DNA of 64,000 bases from DTU052 sp050951725 (lineage in GTDB: Bacteria > Bacillota > Syntrophomonadia > Syntrophomonadales > DTU052): the NCBI GenBank assembly GCA_050951725.1, contig JBMNJO010000012.1, positions 1-64,000 of the forward strand. Direction: 5' to 3'. Made by a program: the position numbers and the translations under genes. Shown here piece by piece: positions 7,769-16,073 of the stretch. The stretch's first letter is position 1, and the number at the start of each line of letters is the position of its first letter. The notes beneath the pieces are model-generated. The model was not told the origin of the DNA and did no database searches. It worked only from the letters and a program-made list of their open reading frames with translations.

Positions 7769-8914
7769 CTATATCTTCTTAGCTATTCGGGCCAGCTTTT
7801 CCGCCAAGGCCATTATCTCAGTAAGGGTGGCGGATACCTCTTCAGTTGCTGCGGCCTGGTTCTCGCTGTTTCTCAAGGTTTGCTCTGAATTCTGTTCGGC
7901 CTCTTCCACCGCTGCTCTTATCTTCTCGGTCATAGTTTTAATCTTGGAAACGGTATCCCGGGAATCATCTGAAAGCTTGCGGATCTCGTCGGCTACCACA
8001 CCAAATCCCCGGCCAACGTCTCCAGCACGGGCAGCCTCAATGGCCGCGTTTAATCCCAGCATCTTGGTTTCGTCGGCAATCTGCCGGATAAAGGCCAGCA
8101 CGTTGTTGATCTCATCAGAAATGACCAGGATGTTCTTCACATTTTCATTAAGAACCTGCTGATTGGCATTTATCTCCGCGGCTGATGCTGCCAGTTCCTG
8201 AATAACTGCCGCTGACTGTTCCAGCTCCCTGCTCAGATTGTCAGACATGGCAGTGAGTTTGGCAGCGGCAATTCTGGGCAGGGCAATGCCAAAGGTACCT
8301 ATGACTTTTTCATTATGCTGCTGATCAAAAACCGGAGCCGACATCATTCTGATATTGATGTCCCACTCCTCATAGTATGTATCACTGGTCACCGCCCTTT
8401 TTTCATCAATACTTTGCAGGGCCTCTTTATAGCGGGAAATAGACGAACCGACCTGCTCAGGCGGGTCGTATTTTTTTGACCCCTGACGGGCAGTCAGCTT
8501 TTCCATATCACTCAACCATAGAAAGGCCCCTTCAGGAAACATCTCGGCTATCATCGGTGCAAAAATCGGAAAAGCACTCTTTAATGGATGTTGATGGGGA
8601 ATAACCATACACAGAGTACCTTTCACTTCATTCTCTTCAATGATCGGGGCTGCGGCTATGGCCAGAGCAACTCCATAAACATCTGCGGCTATCTTTGTTA
8701 CCACTGCTTTCCGATCTCGGATCGCCATATATGCTGCTCCTTGCTGGTCTATCCCGATGCCAACCTGCAGGCTATCTACATCAAAGCCTGGAGAGGTTAT
8801 CTTCCAGACCACCTTTTCCAGATCAGTAAGGCCGATACCAATACCGCCCGGCACCAACTCAGTGAGGAGGGGGGCAAAATCCTTAAATCCTTCCACGAAC
8901 TGCATCGTAATCAT
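7769..8914 (-). CDS. Soluble methyl-accepting chemotaxis-like signalling protein, copy 1
   Basis: 381 residues with no signal peptide or membrane helix. The N-terminal 200 residues form a globular sensor region, containing VPGGIGIGLTDLEKVVW and FAPMIAEMFPEGAFLWLSD. It is followed directly by a short MCP signalling domain with the hairpin-tip core ETKMLGLNAAIEAARAG. There is no HAMP domain. ATG at 8914 is preferred over the upstream ATG because AAAGGAG lies upstream at 7-8 bases. A paralogue follows at 9209-10351. In known systems such cytoplasmic MCPs signal to CheA; the ligand here is unknown. Confidence 0.88.
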   Translation of the reverse strand: MITMQFVEGFKDFAPLLTELVPGGIGIGLTDLEKVVWKITSPGFDVDSLQVGIGIDQQGAAYMAIRDRKAVVTKIAADVYGVALAIAAAPIIEENEVKGTLCMVIPHQHPLKSAFPIFAPMIAEMFPEGAFLWLSDMEKLTARQGSKKYDPPEQVGSSISRYKEALQSIDEKRAVTSDTYYEEWDINIRMMSAPVFDQQHNEKVIGTFGIALPRIAAAKLTAMSDNLSRELEQSAAVIQELAASAAEINANQQVLNENVKNILVISDEINNVLAFIRQIADETKMLGLNAAIEAARAGDVGRGFGVVADEIRKLSDDSRDTVSKIKTMTEKIRAAVEEAEQNSEQTLRNSENQAAATEEVSATLTEIMALAEKLARIAKKI

Positions 8915-9208
8915 CAGATGACTCCTTTCCACATAGAACCGTAATTGTATGAATTAATACGACGATAGTCCCTATAAAGATAAAATACTACATATATCCC
9001 GGTATAACCTCTTATTGGAGATGAGTTAATACAATTGGTTTTGTCGGCATCATTGTACAACTGCGCAGCAAGCAGGGAGGGCTGATGGGGAGGTTAATAT
9101 CGGGATCAGGACGAGGAATGGGGTAATGTTCCTGTGGACTGGATTCAGGAGACAAAAGACGAGGGCGCATGGAGGCGATCTCCTTTTGCTGGAGACCGCC
9201 TCCAGAGC

Positions 9209-10351
9209 TTATATCTTCTTGGCTATTCGGGCCAGCTTTTCCGCCAGGGCCATTATCTCCATAAGACTGGCCGATACCTCTTCTGTAGCTGCAGCCTGGT
9301 TTTCACTGTTCCTGAGTGTCATATCGGAGTTCTTTTGCGCTTCATCAACTGTTACCTGTATATTGTCCGTCAAGACTCTGATTTTCGAAACCGTTTCCCG
9401 GGAATCATCGGAGAGTTTCCTGATTTCCTCCGCCACTACTCCGAATCCGCGCCCCACGTCTCCGGCCCGGGCTGCTTCTATAGCGGCATTAAGGCCCAGC
9501 ATTTTGGTTTCATCGGCTATCTGTTTAATAAAGGCCAGAATATTATTGATTTCTTCCGAAAGTAACAGGATGTTTTTGACGTTGTCGTGCAGCTGCTGCT
9601 GACTGGCGCTGATTTCCGAAGCTGAGGCGGCAAGTTCCTGGATTACAGCTGCTGATTGCTCCAATTCCTTAGTCAGGTTATCGGACATGGTCTGGAGTCG
9701 AACCGCCAACACTCTGGGTAAACTAAGGCCAAAGGAACCGATCACCTTTTCTTTGTCCTTCTCATCAAAGACTGGTGCGACCATCATCCGAACGTGAATG
9801 TTGTATTGTTCATTAAAAATCTCCGAATTAACTGGCCTTTTTTCCTGGATACACTGAACTACTTCAGCAACGGGCGCAATGGCAGAGCCTACCTGAAACT
9901 CTGAAATATCATATTTTTTTGAGCCCTGGCGATGTATGAGCTTTTCCGTGTCGCTCAGCCACAGAAAGACTCCTTCGGGGAACATCTCCGCCATCATGGG
10001 CGCAAATATCGGAAAGGCACGTTCCAGCGGATGGGCTTTGGGAAATGCAGCACATAACGCTCCCACCACCTCATTTTCCTGGAACAAAGGAATGGCAGCG
10101 GTTATTGCATTGGTGCCATAGGCAGTCAAGTCCTGCACCACATTCTGTTTATTCTTAATTGCCTCATATGCTGCCCCGCCCGGCATAAGCTTCGTGCCGA
10201 TCTCCATTGCGCTGGCATAGCCCATCTGTGAAGTAGCCTGCCAGGTTACCTTTTCGGTGTCGGTAATCCAGTACCTGGCACCGCCAGGAGTGATATCAAC
10301 CAGCACCGACGCAACTTCCTTGAATTTCTCGGCGAACTCCAGAGTAATCAA
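9209..10351 (-). CDS. Soluble methyl-accepting chemotaxis-like signalling protein, copy 2
   Basis: 380 residues and colinear with copy 1: same sensor region (FAPMMAEMFPEGVFLWLSD) and same signalling core (ETKMLGLNAAIEAARAG), ending in the identical EKLARIAKKI. The likely start is TTG at 10351 (ITLEF), matching the ATG start of copy 1 (ITMQF) and preceded by AAAGGGG. The longer upstream in-frame start lacks a ribosome site. The two genes are separated by about 290 bases and were produced by tandem duplication. Confidence 0.87.
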   Translation of the reverse strand: MITLEFAEKFKEVASVLVDITPGGARYWITDTEKVTWQATSQMGYASAMEIGTKLMPGGAAYEAIKNKQNVVQDLTAYGTNAITAAIPLFQENEVVGALCAAFPKAHPLERAFPIFAPMMAEMFPEGVFLWLSDTEKLIHRQGSKKYDISEFQVGSAIAPVAEVVQCIQEKRPVNSEIFNEQYNIHVRMMVAPVFDEKDKEKVIGSFGLSLPRVLAVRLQTMSDNLTKELEQSAAVIQELAASASEISASQQQLHDNVKNILLLSEEINNILAFIKQIADETKMLGLNAAIEAARAGDVGRGFGVVAEEIRKLSDDSRETVSKIRVLTDNIQVTVDEAQKNSDMTLRNSENQAAATEEVSASLMEIMALAEKLARIAKKI

Positions 10352-10519
10352 TTGGACATCCCCTTTCAAGTAAACTCTAATAAACTGACTATATAAATCT
10401 GGCAGTTGGGAATAATTAACCACTAATTCGACATAATTCTGGAAATGACCTCTTAAACCGGTAACAAAAAGTAAACTAATTTAAGGTGATCCCGGGCAAC
10501 TGTTGTATAAGACCGGCTT

Positions 10520-10735
10520 TGAATGCAAAATATTCGTCGTAAGACTTCGCATGGGCAACACCAACTGCGTTTTCACGACGAACGGGGTACGACCAATTTG
10601 CGTCCATGTTCTGTGGCCTTCTCGCCCATCGATGGGGCTCGCCCCCTTTGTAGTACGATTTCTCGGGGTGTTGCCGCCATGCCGTGTCAACCGGCTCCTT
10701 ATATTCAGGCATTCAAACAGGTTAAGTTACTGGTT
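10520..10735 (+). repeat. Dispersed intergenic repeat, copy A
   Basis: Shares with copies B (26155-26325, opposite strand) and C (46380-46540) the ordered blocks GTCCATGTTC, GTGGCC, GGGGCTCGCC, a CTTTNGTNGTNCG-like segment, GGGTGTT, TGCC and GTCAACCG. It is degenerate and has no convincing protein. It fills most of the 478-base gap between the chemoreceptor-like gene and the hydrolase gene. Confidence 0.7.
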
Positions 10736-10829
10736 TTGCAGGGGAAGCAAAGGTATTTTGGAATTTGGTGTAGAAAAGCTGAATGGATTAGTATTCGGAT
10801 GATTAATTGATTAATAAGGGGAGTGTAGT

Positions 10830-11693
10830 ATGGCGGACATAAGAGAAAGATTCGTGAAGACCAACGGTGTTAACCTGCATGTGTTGGAAGCCGGTCCCCA
10901 GGATGGCCCGATGATAGTGTTTCTTCACGGTTTTCCCGATTGTTGTTATGCCTGGCGAAGGCACCTAAGCTACTTCGCTGATAAAGGATACCTGGCAGTG
11001 GCCCCGGATCAGCGGGGCTACAACCTGAGCGACAAGCCCGAGGGGGTTGACGCTTATCACCTGAACCAGCTGGCTGGTGATTTCCTGGGGCTTATTGAAT
11101 CATACGGCCGCAGAGAGGTATTTCTGGTCGGTCATGACCTCGGGGGTATGGTTTCCTGGTGGACGACCGCGCATTATCCCGAGCATATAAAGCGTTTGGT
11201 TATTATGAACTGTCCACATCCCAGTGTGATAAGGGAAAACCTGTTCGGCAATGTAAAGCAGATGCAAAAGAGCTGGTATGTGTTCTTCTTCCAGGTGCCC
11301 CGCGCTCCTGAGAAGATGGTATCCGCCCATGATTTCTCGTGGCCGGTAAATGTGCTGGGCAAAACCAGTCGGCCTGGTACATTCAGCAAAGAAGAGCTGG
11401 AGGAATACCGTAAGGCCTTTGCCCAACCCGGGTCCTGCCAGGCCATGATCAACTGGTACCGGTCTTTTGTCCCCCTGTTCTTTGAGAATCAGGATCCTCT
11501 TACCATTACGGTACCTACGTTAGTGCTGTGGGGAGTAAATGACACCGCGCTGGTACCGGAGCAGGCCCGGCAAAGCGCCGCTTGCTGCGAAAACAGCCGG
11601 GTGGTCTATTTTGATGAGGCTACCCATTGGGTGCAGCATGAGGAGGCTCAGCAGATCAACCCGATGTTGGAAGAGTTCTTTCAAGAAGGGTAG
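10830..11693 (+). CDS. Alpha/beta-hydrolase of the epoxide hydrolase / haloalkane dehalogenase group
   Basis: 287 residues. The oxyanion segment is HGFPDCCYAWRR (residues 33-44), and the nucleophile elbow GHDLGG places an aspartate (D103) where serine hydrolases have serine, which marks the epoxide hydrolase/dehalogenase branch. A late acid in GVNDTALV and the catalytic histidine in ATHWVQHE complete the triad. Cytoplasmic, no signal peptide. ATG start with GGGGAG about ten bases upstream. It stands alone, with a strong bidirectional terminator downstream. The exact substrate is not predictable. Confidence 0.85.
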   Translation: MADIRERFVKTNGVNLHVLEAGPQDGPMIVFLHGFPDCCYAWRRHLSYFADKGYLAVAPDQRGYNLSDKPEGVDAYHLNQLAGDFLGLIESYGRREVFLVGHDLGGMVSWWTTAHYPEHIKRLVIMNCPHPSVIRENLFGNVKQMQKSWYVFFFQVPRAPEKMVSAHDFSWPVNVLGKTSRPGTFSKEELEEYRKAFAQPGSCQAMINWYRSFVPLFFENQDPLTITVPTLVLWGVNDTALVPEQARQSAACCENSRVVYFDEATHWVQHEEAQQINPMLEEFFQEG

Positions 11694-11742
11694 ACAGCCT
11701 TTACAAAGAAAATGGGATAGCCGGCCTGTCCCTGTGTCAGTT

Positions 11743-11776
11743 AAAAACCCCCGGGTGCTCACCCGGGGGTTTTTTG
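11743..11776. terminator. Bidirectional terminator between the hydrolase gene and acyl-CoA ligase 1
   Basis: A near-perfect long stem of ACCCCCGGGT around a short GCTC loop, flanked by A5 and T6. It serves the two convergent genes. Confidence 0.9.
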
Positions 11777-11790
11777 GAGGCAGTATCATC

Positions 11791-13473
11791 TTATTTTGAT
11801 TGCTGCTTGGCGATTTCCTCTTCGCGCAGAATCCGGCGCAGTGCTTTTCCAACCGAGGAGCGGGGAAGCTCGCTGCGGAATTCCACCAGCTTCGGCACCT
11901 TGTAGGCGGCCAGTTTCTGACGGCAGAAGCTGATAATCTCTTCTTCGGTTATCGTTTCACCCGGTTTGGGTACGATGAAGGCCTTCAAGGTTTCACCGCG
12001 GTAATCATGAGGGATTCCTACGCACATGACATCCTGCACCTTGGGATGGCCGAATATTACGCCATCTATTTCGGCGGGATAGATGTTGTAGCCGCCGGCG
12101 ATGATCATGTCCTTGGTGCGGTCAACGATAAATACATAGTACTCCTCGTCCATATAGGCCAGGTCTCCGGTATGGAGCCATCCGTCCTTAAGCTGCCTGG
12201 CAGTTTCCTCAGGGTTGTTCCAGTAACCCATCATCACATAAGGGGATTTGACTACCAGCTCACCAGTCTGGCCCTGGGGCACGTCTTCACCGGTATCGGG
12301 GTCAACGATTCTGACATCACAATCAATTACCGGAAGGCCGATGCTCAGGGGCTTGACTCGGCCCAGAACCGGGTTGGAAATCCCGAGTGAGGTAGTTTCG
12401 CTCATTCCCCATCCTTCGGAGTAGAATACATTCAGATCCAGCATTTTCTCGATGGTGGATATGGGGCAGGGTCCGCCGCCATTACATACAAAGGTGCATC
12501 TCCTGCCAAAATCGATTTCTTTGGCCCGCGGGTCGTTGGCTATAGCGGTCAGCATAGTCGGAACTGCCGCAAAATAGGTTATGTCCTCGAATTTGGCCAG
12601 GGTTTCAAAGACCTCGTTAAGTTCAAAACGGGGCAGCAGTATCTGCGTGGCCGCTCTGAAGATTGACCAGCTCATCTGGCATATCTCTCCATATATATGG
12701 AAATAGGGGAGGACGCAGAAGGCAGTACGCCGCTCAATGGCGATGTCGTTGATCAAACAGTCACCCCACATCGCACATTCGTGAATCCCCGCTACCAGAT
12801 TGGCGTGAGAGAGGGTTGCTCCTTTGGGAACCCCGGTAGTGCCTCCGGTAAACTGGATAACTGCGGGGTCGGTATGGGTGATTCCCAGGCGGGGACGTAC
12901 ATCGTTGGTGCAGGCATCCAGAACCTCGGAGTAGTGATGCCAGCCCTCTTTCAAACCCAGACTCTCGTGGCTGCTGGTCGGTACACCATCCACAAAGTCG
13001 GTAAGCTTGGTGACAATTACCAGGGGTATATCAACCTGGTCGGTAAGCGGGATTACGTTGGGCAGTACCCCGTCAAATGTAATAAGACCTTTCATGCCGG
13101 TAATTTCGGCCATGTTCTTTAATTCTTCAGTGGTGTACATCGGATTCATGTTGGTCACAATAGCGCCCACCGACAACAGAGCCCAAAAGGAGATTACAAA
13201 CTGTGGACAGTTAGGCAGGAGCAGGCCGATGCGGTCTCCCTTCTGTACGCCTAACTCAATAAGAGCGTTAGCGAAACGGTTAACCTTCAGGTACAGCTCC
13301 CAGAAGGTAGTGGTGGTGCCATAGAACCACATGGCGTCTTTTTTCGGGTGATTGTTGGCTGTAGCGCGAAGTATATCCTGAGCAGGATAACGGGGAAAGT
13401 TTACCGTGTAGGGGACACCAACGTCATAATACTTAAGCCAGGGTCTTCTCTCCAGCAAATCGTTTGTGGACAA
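11791..13473 (-). CDS. AMP-forming acyl-CoA ligase, array copy 1
   Basis: 560 residues. Activates a carboxylic acid, probably a fatty acid, to its acyl-adenylate and then its CoA thioester. Core motif IQFTGGTTGVPKGATLSHAN (P-loop-like A3), YSEGWGMSETTS (A5), HTGDLAYMDEEYYVFIVDRTKD (A7/A8 region), and a C-terminal lysine in GKALRRILRE (A10). TTG start with GGGAGG eight bases upstream. It is the most divergent of four tandem minus-strand ligases: the paralogues read GGFNIYMQEVD where this protein has GGYNIYPAEID. It has its own sigma-H-like promoter block at 13546-13574. Confidence 0.93.
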   Translation of the reverse strand: MSTNDLLERRPWLKYYDVGVPYTVNFPRYPAQDILRATANNHPKKDAMWFYGTTTTFWELYLKVNRFANALIELGVQKGDRIGLLLPNCPQFVISFWALLSVGAIVTNMNPMYTTEELKNMAEITGMKGLITFDGVLPNVIPLTDQVDIPLVIVTKLTDFVDGVPTSSHESLGLKEGWHHYSEVLDACTNDVRPRLGITHTDPAVIQFTGGTTGVPKGATLSHANLVAGIHECAMWGDCLINDIAIERRTAFCVLPYFHIYGEICQMSWSIFRAATQILLPRFELNEVFETLAKFEDITYFAAVPTMLTAIANDPRAKEIDFGRRCTFVCNGGGPCPISTIEKMLDLNVFYSEGWGMSETTSLGISNPVLGRVKPLSIGLPVIDCDVRIVDPDTGEDVPQGQTGELVVKSPYVMMGYWNNPEETARQLKDGWLHTGDLAYMDEEYYVFIVDRTKDMIIAGGYNIYPAEIDGVIFGHPKVQDVMCVGIPHDYRGETLKAFIVPKPGETITEEEIISFCRQKLAAYKVPKLVEFRSELPRSSVGKALRRILREEEIAKQQSK

Positions 13474-13545
13474 ATCGACTACCTCCCTTATAGATGGATG
13501 AGTGATTAGACCCGCCGGTTCGTAGATAGGGTCTGTTCCTATAAT

Positions 13546-13574
13546 TCTTTCGACAATCTTCTGAATTTTCCTCC
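13546..13574 (-). promoter_or_regulatory. Sigma-H-like promoter / 0A-box block of ligase 1
   Basis: Minus strand: GGAGGAAAA, 11-base spacer, GTCGAAAGA. It fits the published Spo0H pattern RnAGGAwWW-N11/12-RnnGAATww except for GAAA. The overlapping TGTCGAA equals the Spo0A box. It ends 73 bases before the start codon. Confidence 0.5.
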
Positions 13575-13730
13575 AAGGGAGAAAAATAAATTTATTAAGA
13601 ATTACCTGAAATGATTACCAACTTATCGGCGGCATGCGATAGGTCATCTGTATCGGGCAGGTTTTGGTTTGATGGAGGAGTTGCGATGATCAGAGTTCAC
13701 TCTGCTGGGCGCTGAAATGATCAGAAATGC

Positions 13731-13768
13731 AAAAGCCCCCGGTCGATCACTCGATCCGGGGGCAAAAC
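13731..13768 (-). terminator. Terminator of ligase 2
   Basis: GCCCCCGG and CCGGGGGC stem around a TCGATCACTCGAT loop, with T-rich sequence after it on the minus strand. The same loop sequence recurs in the terminators of ligases 3 and 4, showing that the terminators were duplicated with the genes. Confidence 0.8.
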
Positions 13769-13795
13769 GAACTGTGCGTTCAGGTTACAACGATC

Positions 13796-15505
13796 TTATT
13801 TACCTTGTTTCTTGGCAATTTCCTCATCCCTTAAGATACGGCGCAGGGCTTTACCCACGGCGGACCTGGGAAGTTCGGAGCGGAACTCGACCATCTTCGG
13901 AACCTTGTAAGCGGCCAATTTTTCGCGGCAGAAGGCGATGATTTCCTCTTCCGTCGCAGTTACTCCCGGTTTCAGCTGGATAAAGGCCTTCAAGGTTTCG
14001 CCGCGATACTCATCCGGGATGCCGGCGCAAATAACGTCTGCCACTTTGGGATGACCCATGATGGCCCGGTCAACCTCCTGCATGTAGATGTTGAATCCTC
14101 CGGCAATGATCATGTCCTTGGTGCGGTCTACGATGAACACATAACCGTCCTCGTCCTGGTAAACCACGTCTCCGGTATGCAGCCAGCCATCCTCGGTCAG
14201 CTGCTGGGCAGTTTCCTCCGGATTGTTCCAGTAGCCCATCATTACATAAGGTCCTTTAACGAGTAATTCACCCGGGGTTCCCTGGGGAACATCCTCGCCA
14301 GTCTCGGTGTCAATGACCCGAATATCCAGGTTGGGAACCGGGACTCCCACGCTGAGGGGTTTGCGAACGCCAAAGTCAGGATTACTGAGGCCTACGGAGG
14401 TGGTCTCGCTCATACCCCAGCCTTCGGAATAGTACACGTTCATGTCCAGCAGCTTGTTGATTAATTCCACTGGGCAGGGTCCGCCGCCGTTGCCTACGAA
14501 GGTGAACTTCTTACCGAGGTTCATCTTCTCGGCCCGGGGATGATTGAAGATAGCTGTCAACATTGTGGGTACAGCGCCAAAATAGGTGATATCATCGAAT
14601 TTCTCCAGGGTATCCAGAACTTCGTTAATCTCGAAGCGCGGGAGAATGATCTGGGTTGCTGCCGAGTATATACACCATCCCATCTGGCAGACCTCACCGT
14701 ATACATGGTAGTAGGGCAGTACACAAAAAGCGGTAAGTCTCTCTACAGGGATAGTTGCTACTATATTGTTGCCATAAATAGCGCATTCGTAAATACCGGC
14801 CACAACATTCGCATGTGAAAGGGTTGCTCCCTTGGGAGTTCCTGTGGTTCCCCCGGTAAACTGGATTACTGCCGGATCATTCCTGGTAACTCCGGTTCTC
14901 GGCTTGGAGGTTTTGCCGCAGGCAGCCAGGATTTGTGAGAAGTGATGCCAACCCGGTTCCAGTCCCAGGCTTTCGGGCGTACTTACCCCGGAATGATTAA
15001 TGAAATCAGAGAGCTTGGTGACAATGATATTGGGTATTTCGACTCTCTTGGTCAGGGCCTTAAGGTTGGGAACACAGTCCTCGAAGGCAATCAGGGTCTC
15101 CAGTCCTGTATTCTTGGCGATGAATTCGAGCTCATCGACCGGATACATGGGGTTCATGTTAACTACGATGGCTCCGGCCGTAAGAGTACCCCAGAAAGCT
15201 ATATTAAACTGGGGGCTGTTGGGGAGCAGTATACCTACCCGGTCACCTTTCTTAATGCCTATTTTAACCAGGGCATTGGCGAACCGGATAACCTGCATCG
15301 CCAGGTCCCAGTAGCTGGTTTCGGTTCCATAAAACCACATAGCGGTTTTGTCCGGGTGATTATTCGCAGTGTTGAAGAGTAGTTCATATGCCGGCCACTG
15401 TGGAAAATTTATCTCTGGCGGCACCAGGTGGTCATAGTGTCTGATCCAGGGTCTTTTCTTAAACAGTTCCGGGTACATATTCTCGAATGAATACATGTTT
15501 GCCAT
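13796..15505 (-). CDS. AMP-forming acyl-CoA ligase, array copy 2
   Basis: 569 residues. Same domain order as its neighbours: adenylation core with IQFTGGTTGTPKGATLSHAN at about 215-234, YSEGWGMSETTS, HTGDVVYQDEDGYVFIVDRT, and the C-terminal lysine motif GKALRRILRD. I use ATG at 15505 (MANMYSFEN) because GGGAGG lies eight bases upstream and the length then matches copies 3 and 4 exactly (1710 bases). The longer in-frame start at 15556 lacks support. A roughly 350-base leader precedes it. The acyl chain is unknown; long- or medium-chain fatty acids are an inference. Confidence 0.93.
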   Translation of the reverse strand: MANMYSFENMYPELFKKRPWIRHYDHLVPPEINFPQWPAYELLFNTANNHPDKTAMWFYGTETSYWDLAMQVIRFANALVKIGIKKGDRVGILLPNSPQFNIAFWGTLTAGAIVVNMNPMYPVDELEFIAKNTGLETLIAFEDCVPNLKALTKRVEIPNIIVTKLSDFINHSGVSTPESLGLEPGWHHFSQILAACGKTSKPRTGVTRNDPAVIQFTGGTTGTPKGATLSHANVVAGIYECAIYGNNIVATIPVERLTAFCVLPYYHVYGEVCQMGWCIYSAATQIILPRFEINEVLDTLEKFDDITYFGAVPTMLTAIFNHPRAEKMNLGKKFTFVGNGGGPCPVELINKLLDMNVYYSEGWGMSETTSVGLSNPDFGVRKPLSVGVPVPNLDIRVIDTETGEDVPQGTPGELLVKGPYVMMGYWNNPEETAQQLTEDGWLHTGDVVYQDEDGYVFIVDRTKDMIIAGGFNIYMQEVDRAIMGHPKVADVICAGIPDEYRGETLKAFIQLKPGVTATEEEIIAFCREKLAAYKVPKMVEFRSELPRSAVGKALRRILRDEEIAKKQGK

Positions 15506-15844
15506 TGAATCGAACCTCCCATTTTTGCTGTGATTTCCGGTGCGTTGTTGCCGCAAGCGTTGAACCTGCTGTCGCTAAGATCAGCCAAGCAGTGAATAAT
15601 TTGATGCGTTGTTTCCATAACCCTTGTCATGAGCTAGAGGAAGGAACAGATATAGTGATGTGAGCAAACCAGTTGGTGGATAAAGCGAATGATTGTAAAC
15701 AACCAGGCATCAATAAGATCGTTAGGCCATACCCCCTCCTTCACTAATGTTGATTTTGATGTGAAGCATCCAACCATATTAATTGCTTATTATAAATTGC
15801 GACTTTATCCACTACCGGCCCACATTCCATGTTCCATAATTTTA
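15506..15844 (-). other. Conserved long leader of ligase 2
   Basis: About 340 bases between the promoter block and the start codon. It aligns with the leaders of copies 3 and 4 in patches: AAGGAGGGGGTATGG, TTGGTGGAT and the region around the ribosome site. The AAGGAGGGGGT is followed by ATGGCCTAA, a two-codon open frame. No known riboswitch is recognised. Confidence 0.4.
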
Positions 15845-15873
15845 TTATTCGACACTATTCTAAAAATTCCCCC
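15845..15873 (-). promoter_or_regulatory. Sigma-H-like promoter / 0A-box block of ligase 2
   Basis: Minus strand: GGGGGAATT, 11-base spacer, GTCGAATAA. Matches RnAGGAwWW-N11-RnnGAATww apart from one base in the -35. Contains TGTCGAA. Confidence 0.55.
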
Positions 15874-16009
15874 CTGTGGGAAAAAACTTTTTAAACAGAC
15901 AGATGGTAACATCTAGAATCGATGGAATTGGCGGATACATCGAATGATTTCCAATATCAGCCAGGTTGGTTTGAGAGGAAGGAGTCCTGCAGTCAGCGCC
16001 TGTAGGCAC

Positions 16010-16047
16010 AAAAAAAGTCCCCGGTCAATCACTCGACCGGGGACTTT
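16010..16047 (-). terminator. Terminator of ligase 3
   Basis: AAAGTCCCCGGTC stem, ATCACTC loop, GACCGGGGACTTT. On the minus strand it is followed by TTTTTTTG. Confidence 0.85.
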
Positions 16048-16073
16048 GGTTGGTTGGCAGGTTTTATAATGGC

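Noticed and set aside
9126..9602. Long plus-strand frames opposite the chemoreceptor-like genes
   Set aside because: Serine/alanine-rich translation is the antisense image of the MCP signalling domain; both paralogues show it in the same place.
10476..10810. Several overlapping frames of 69-99 codons in the gap before the hydrolase gene
   Set aside because: They coincide with repeat copy A, are not conserved in copies B and C, and lack ribosome sites.
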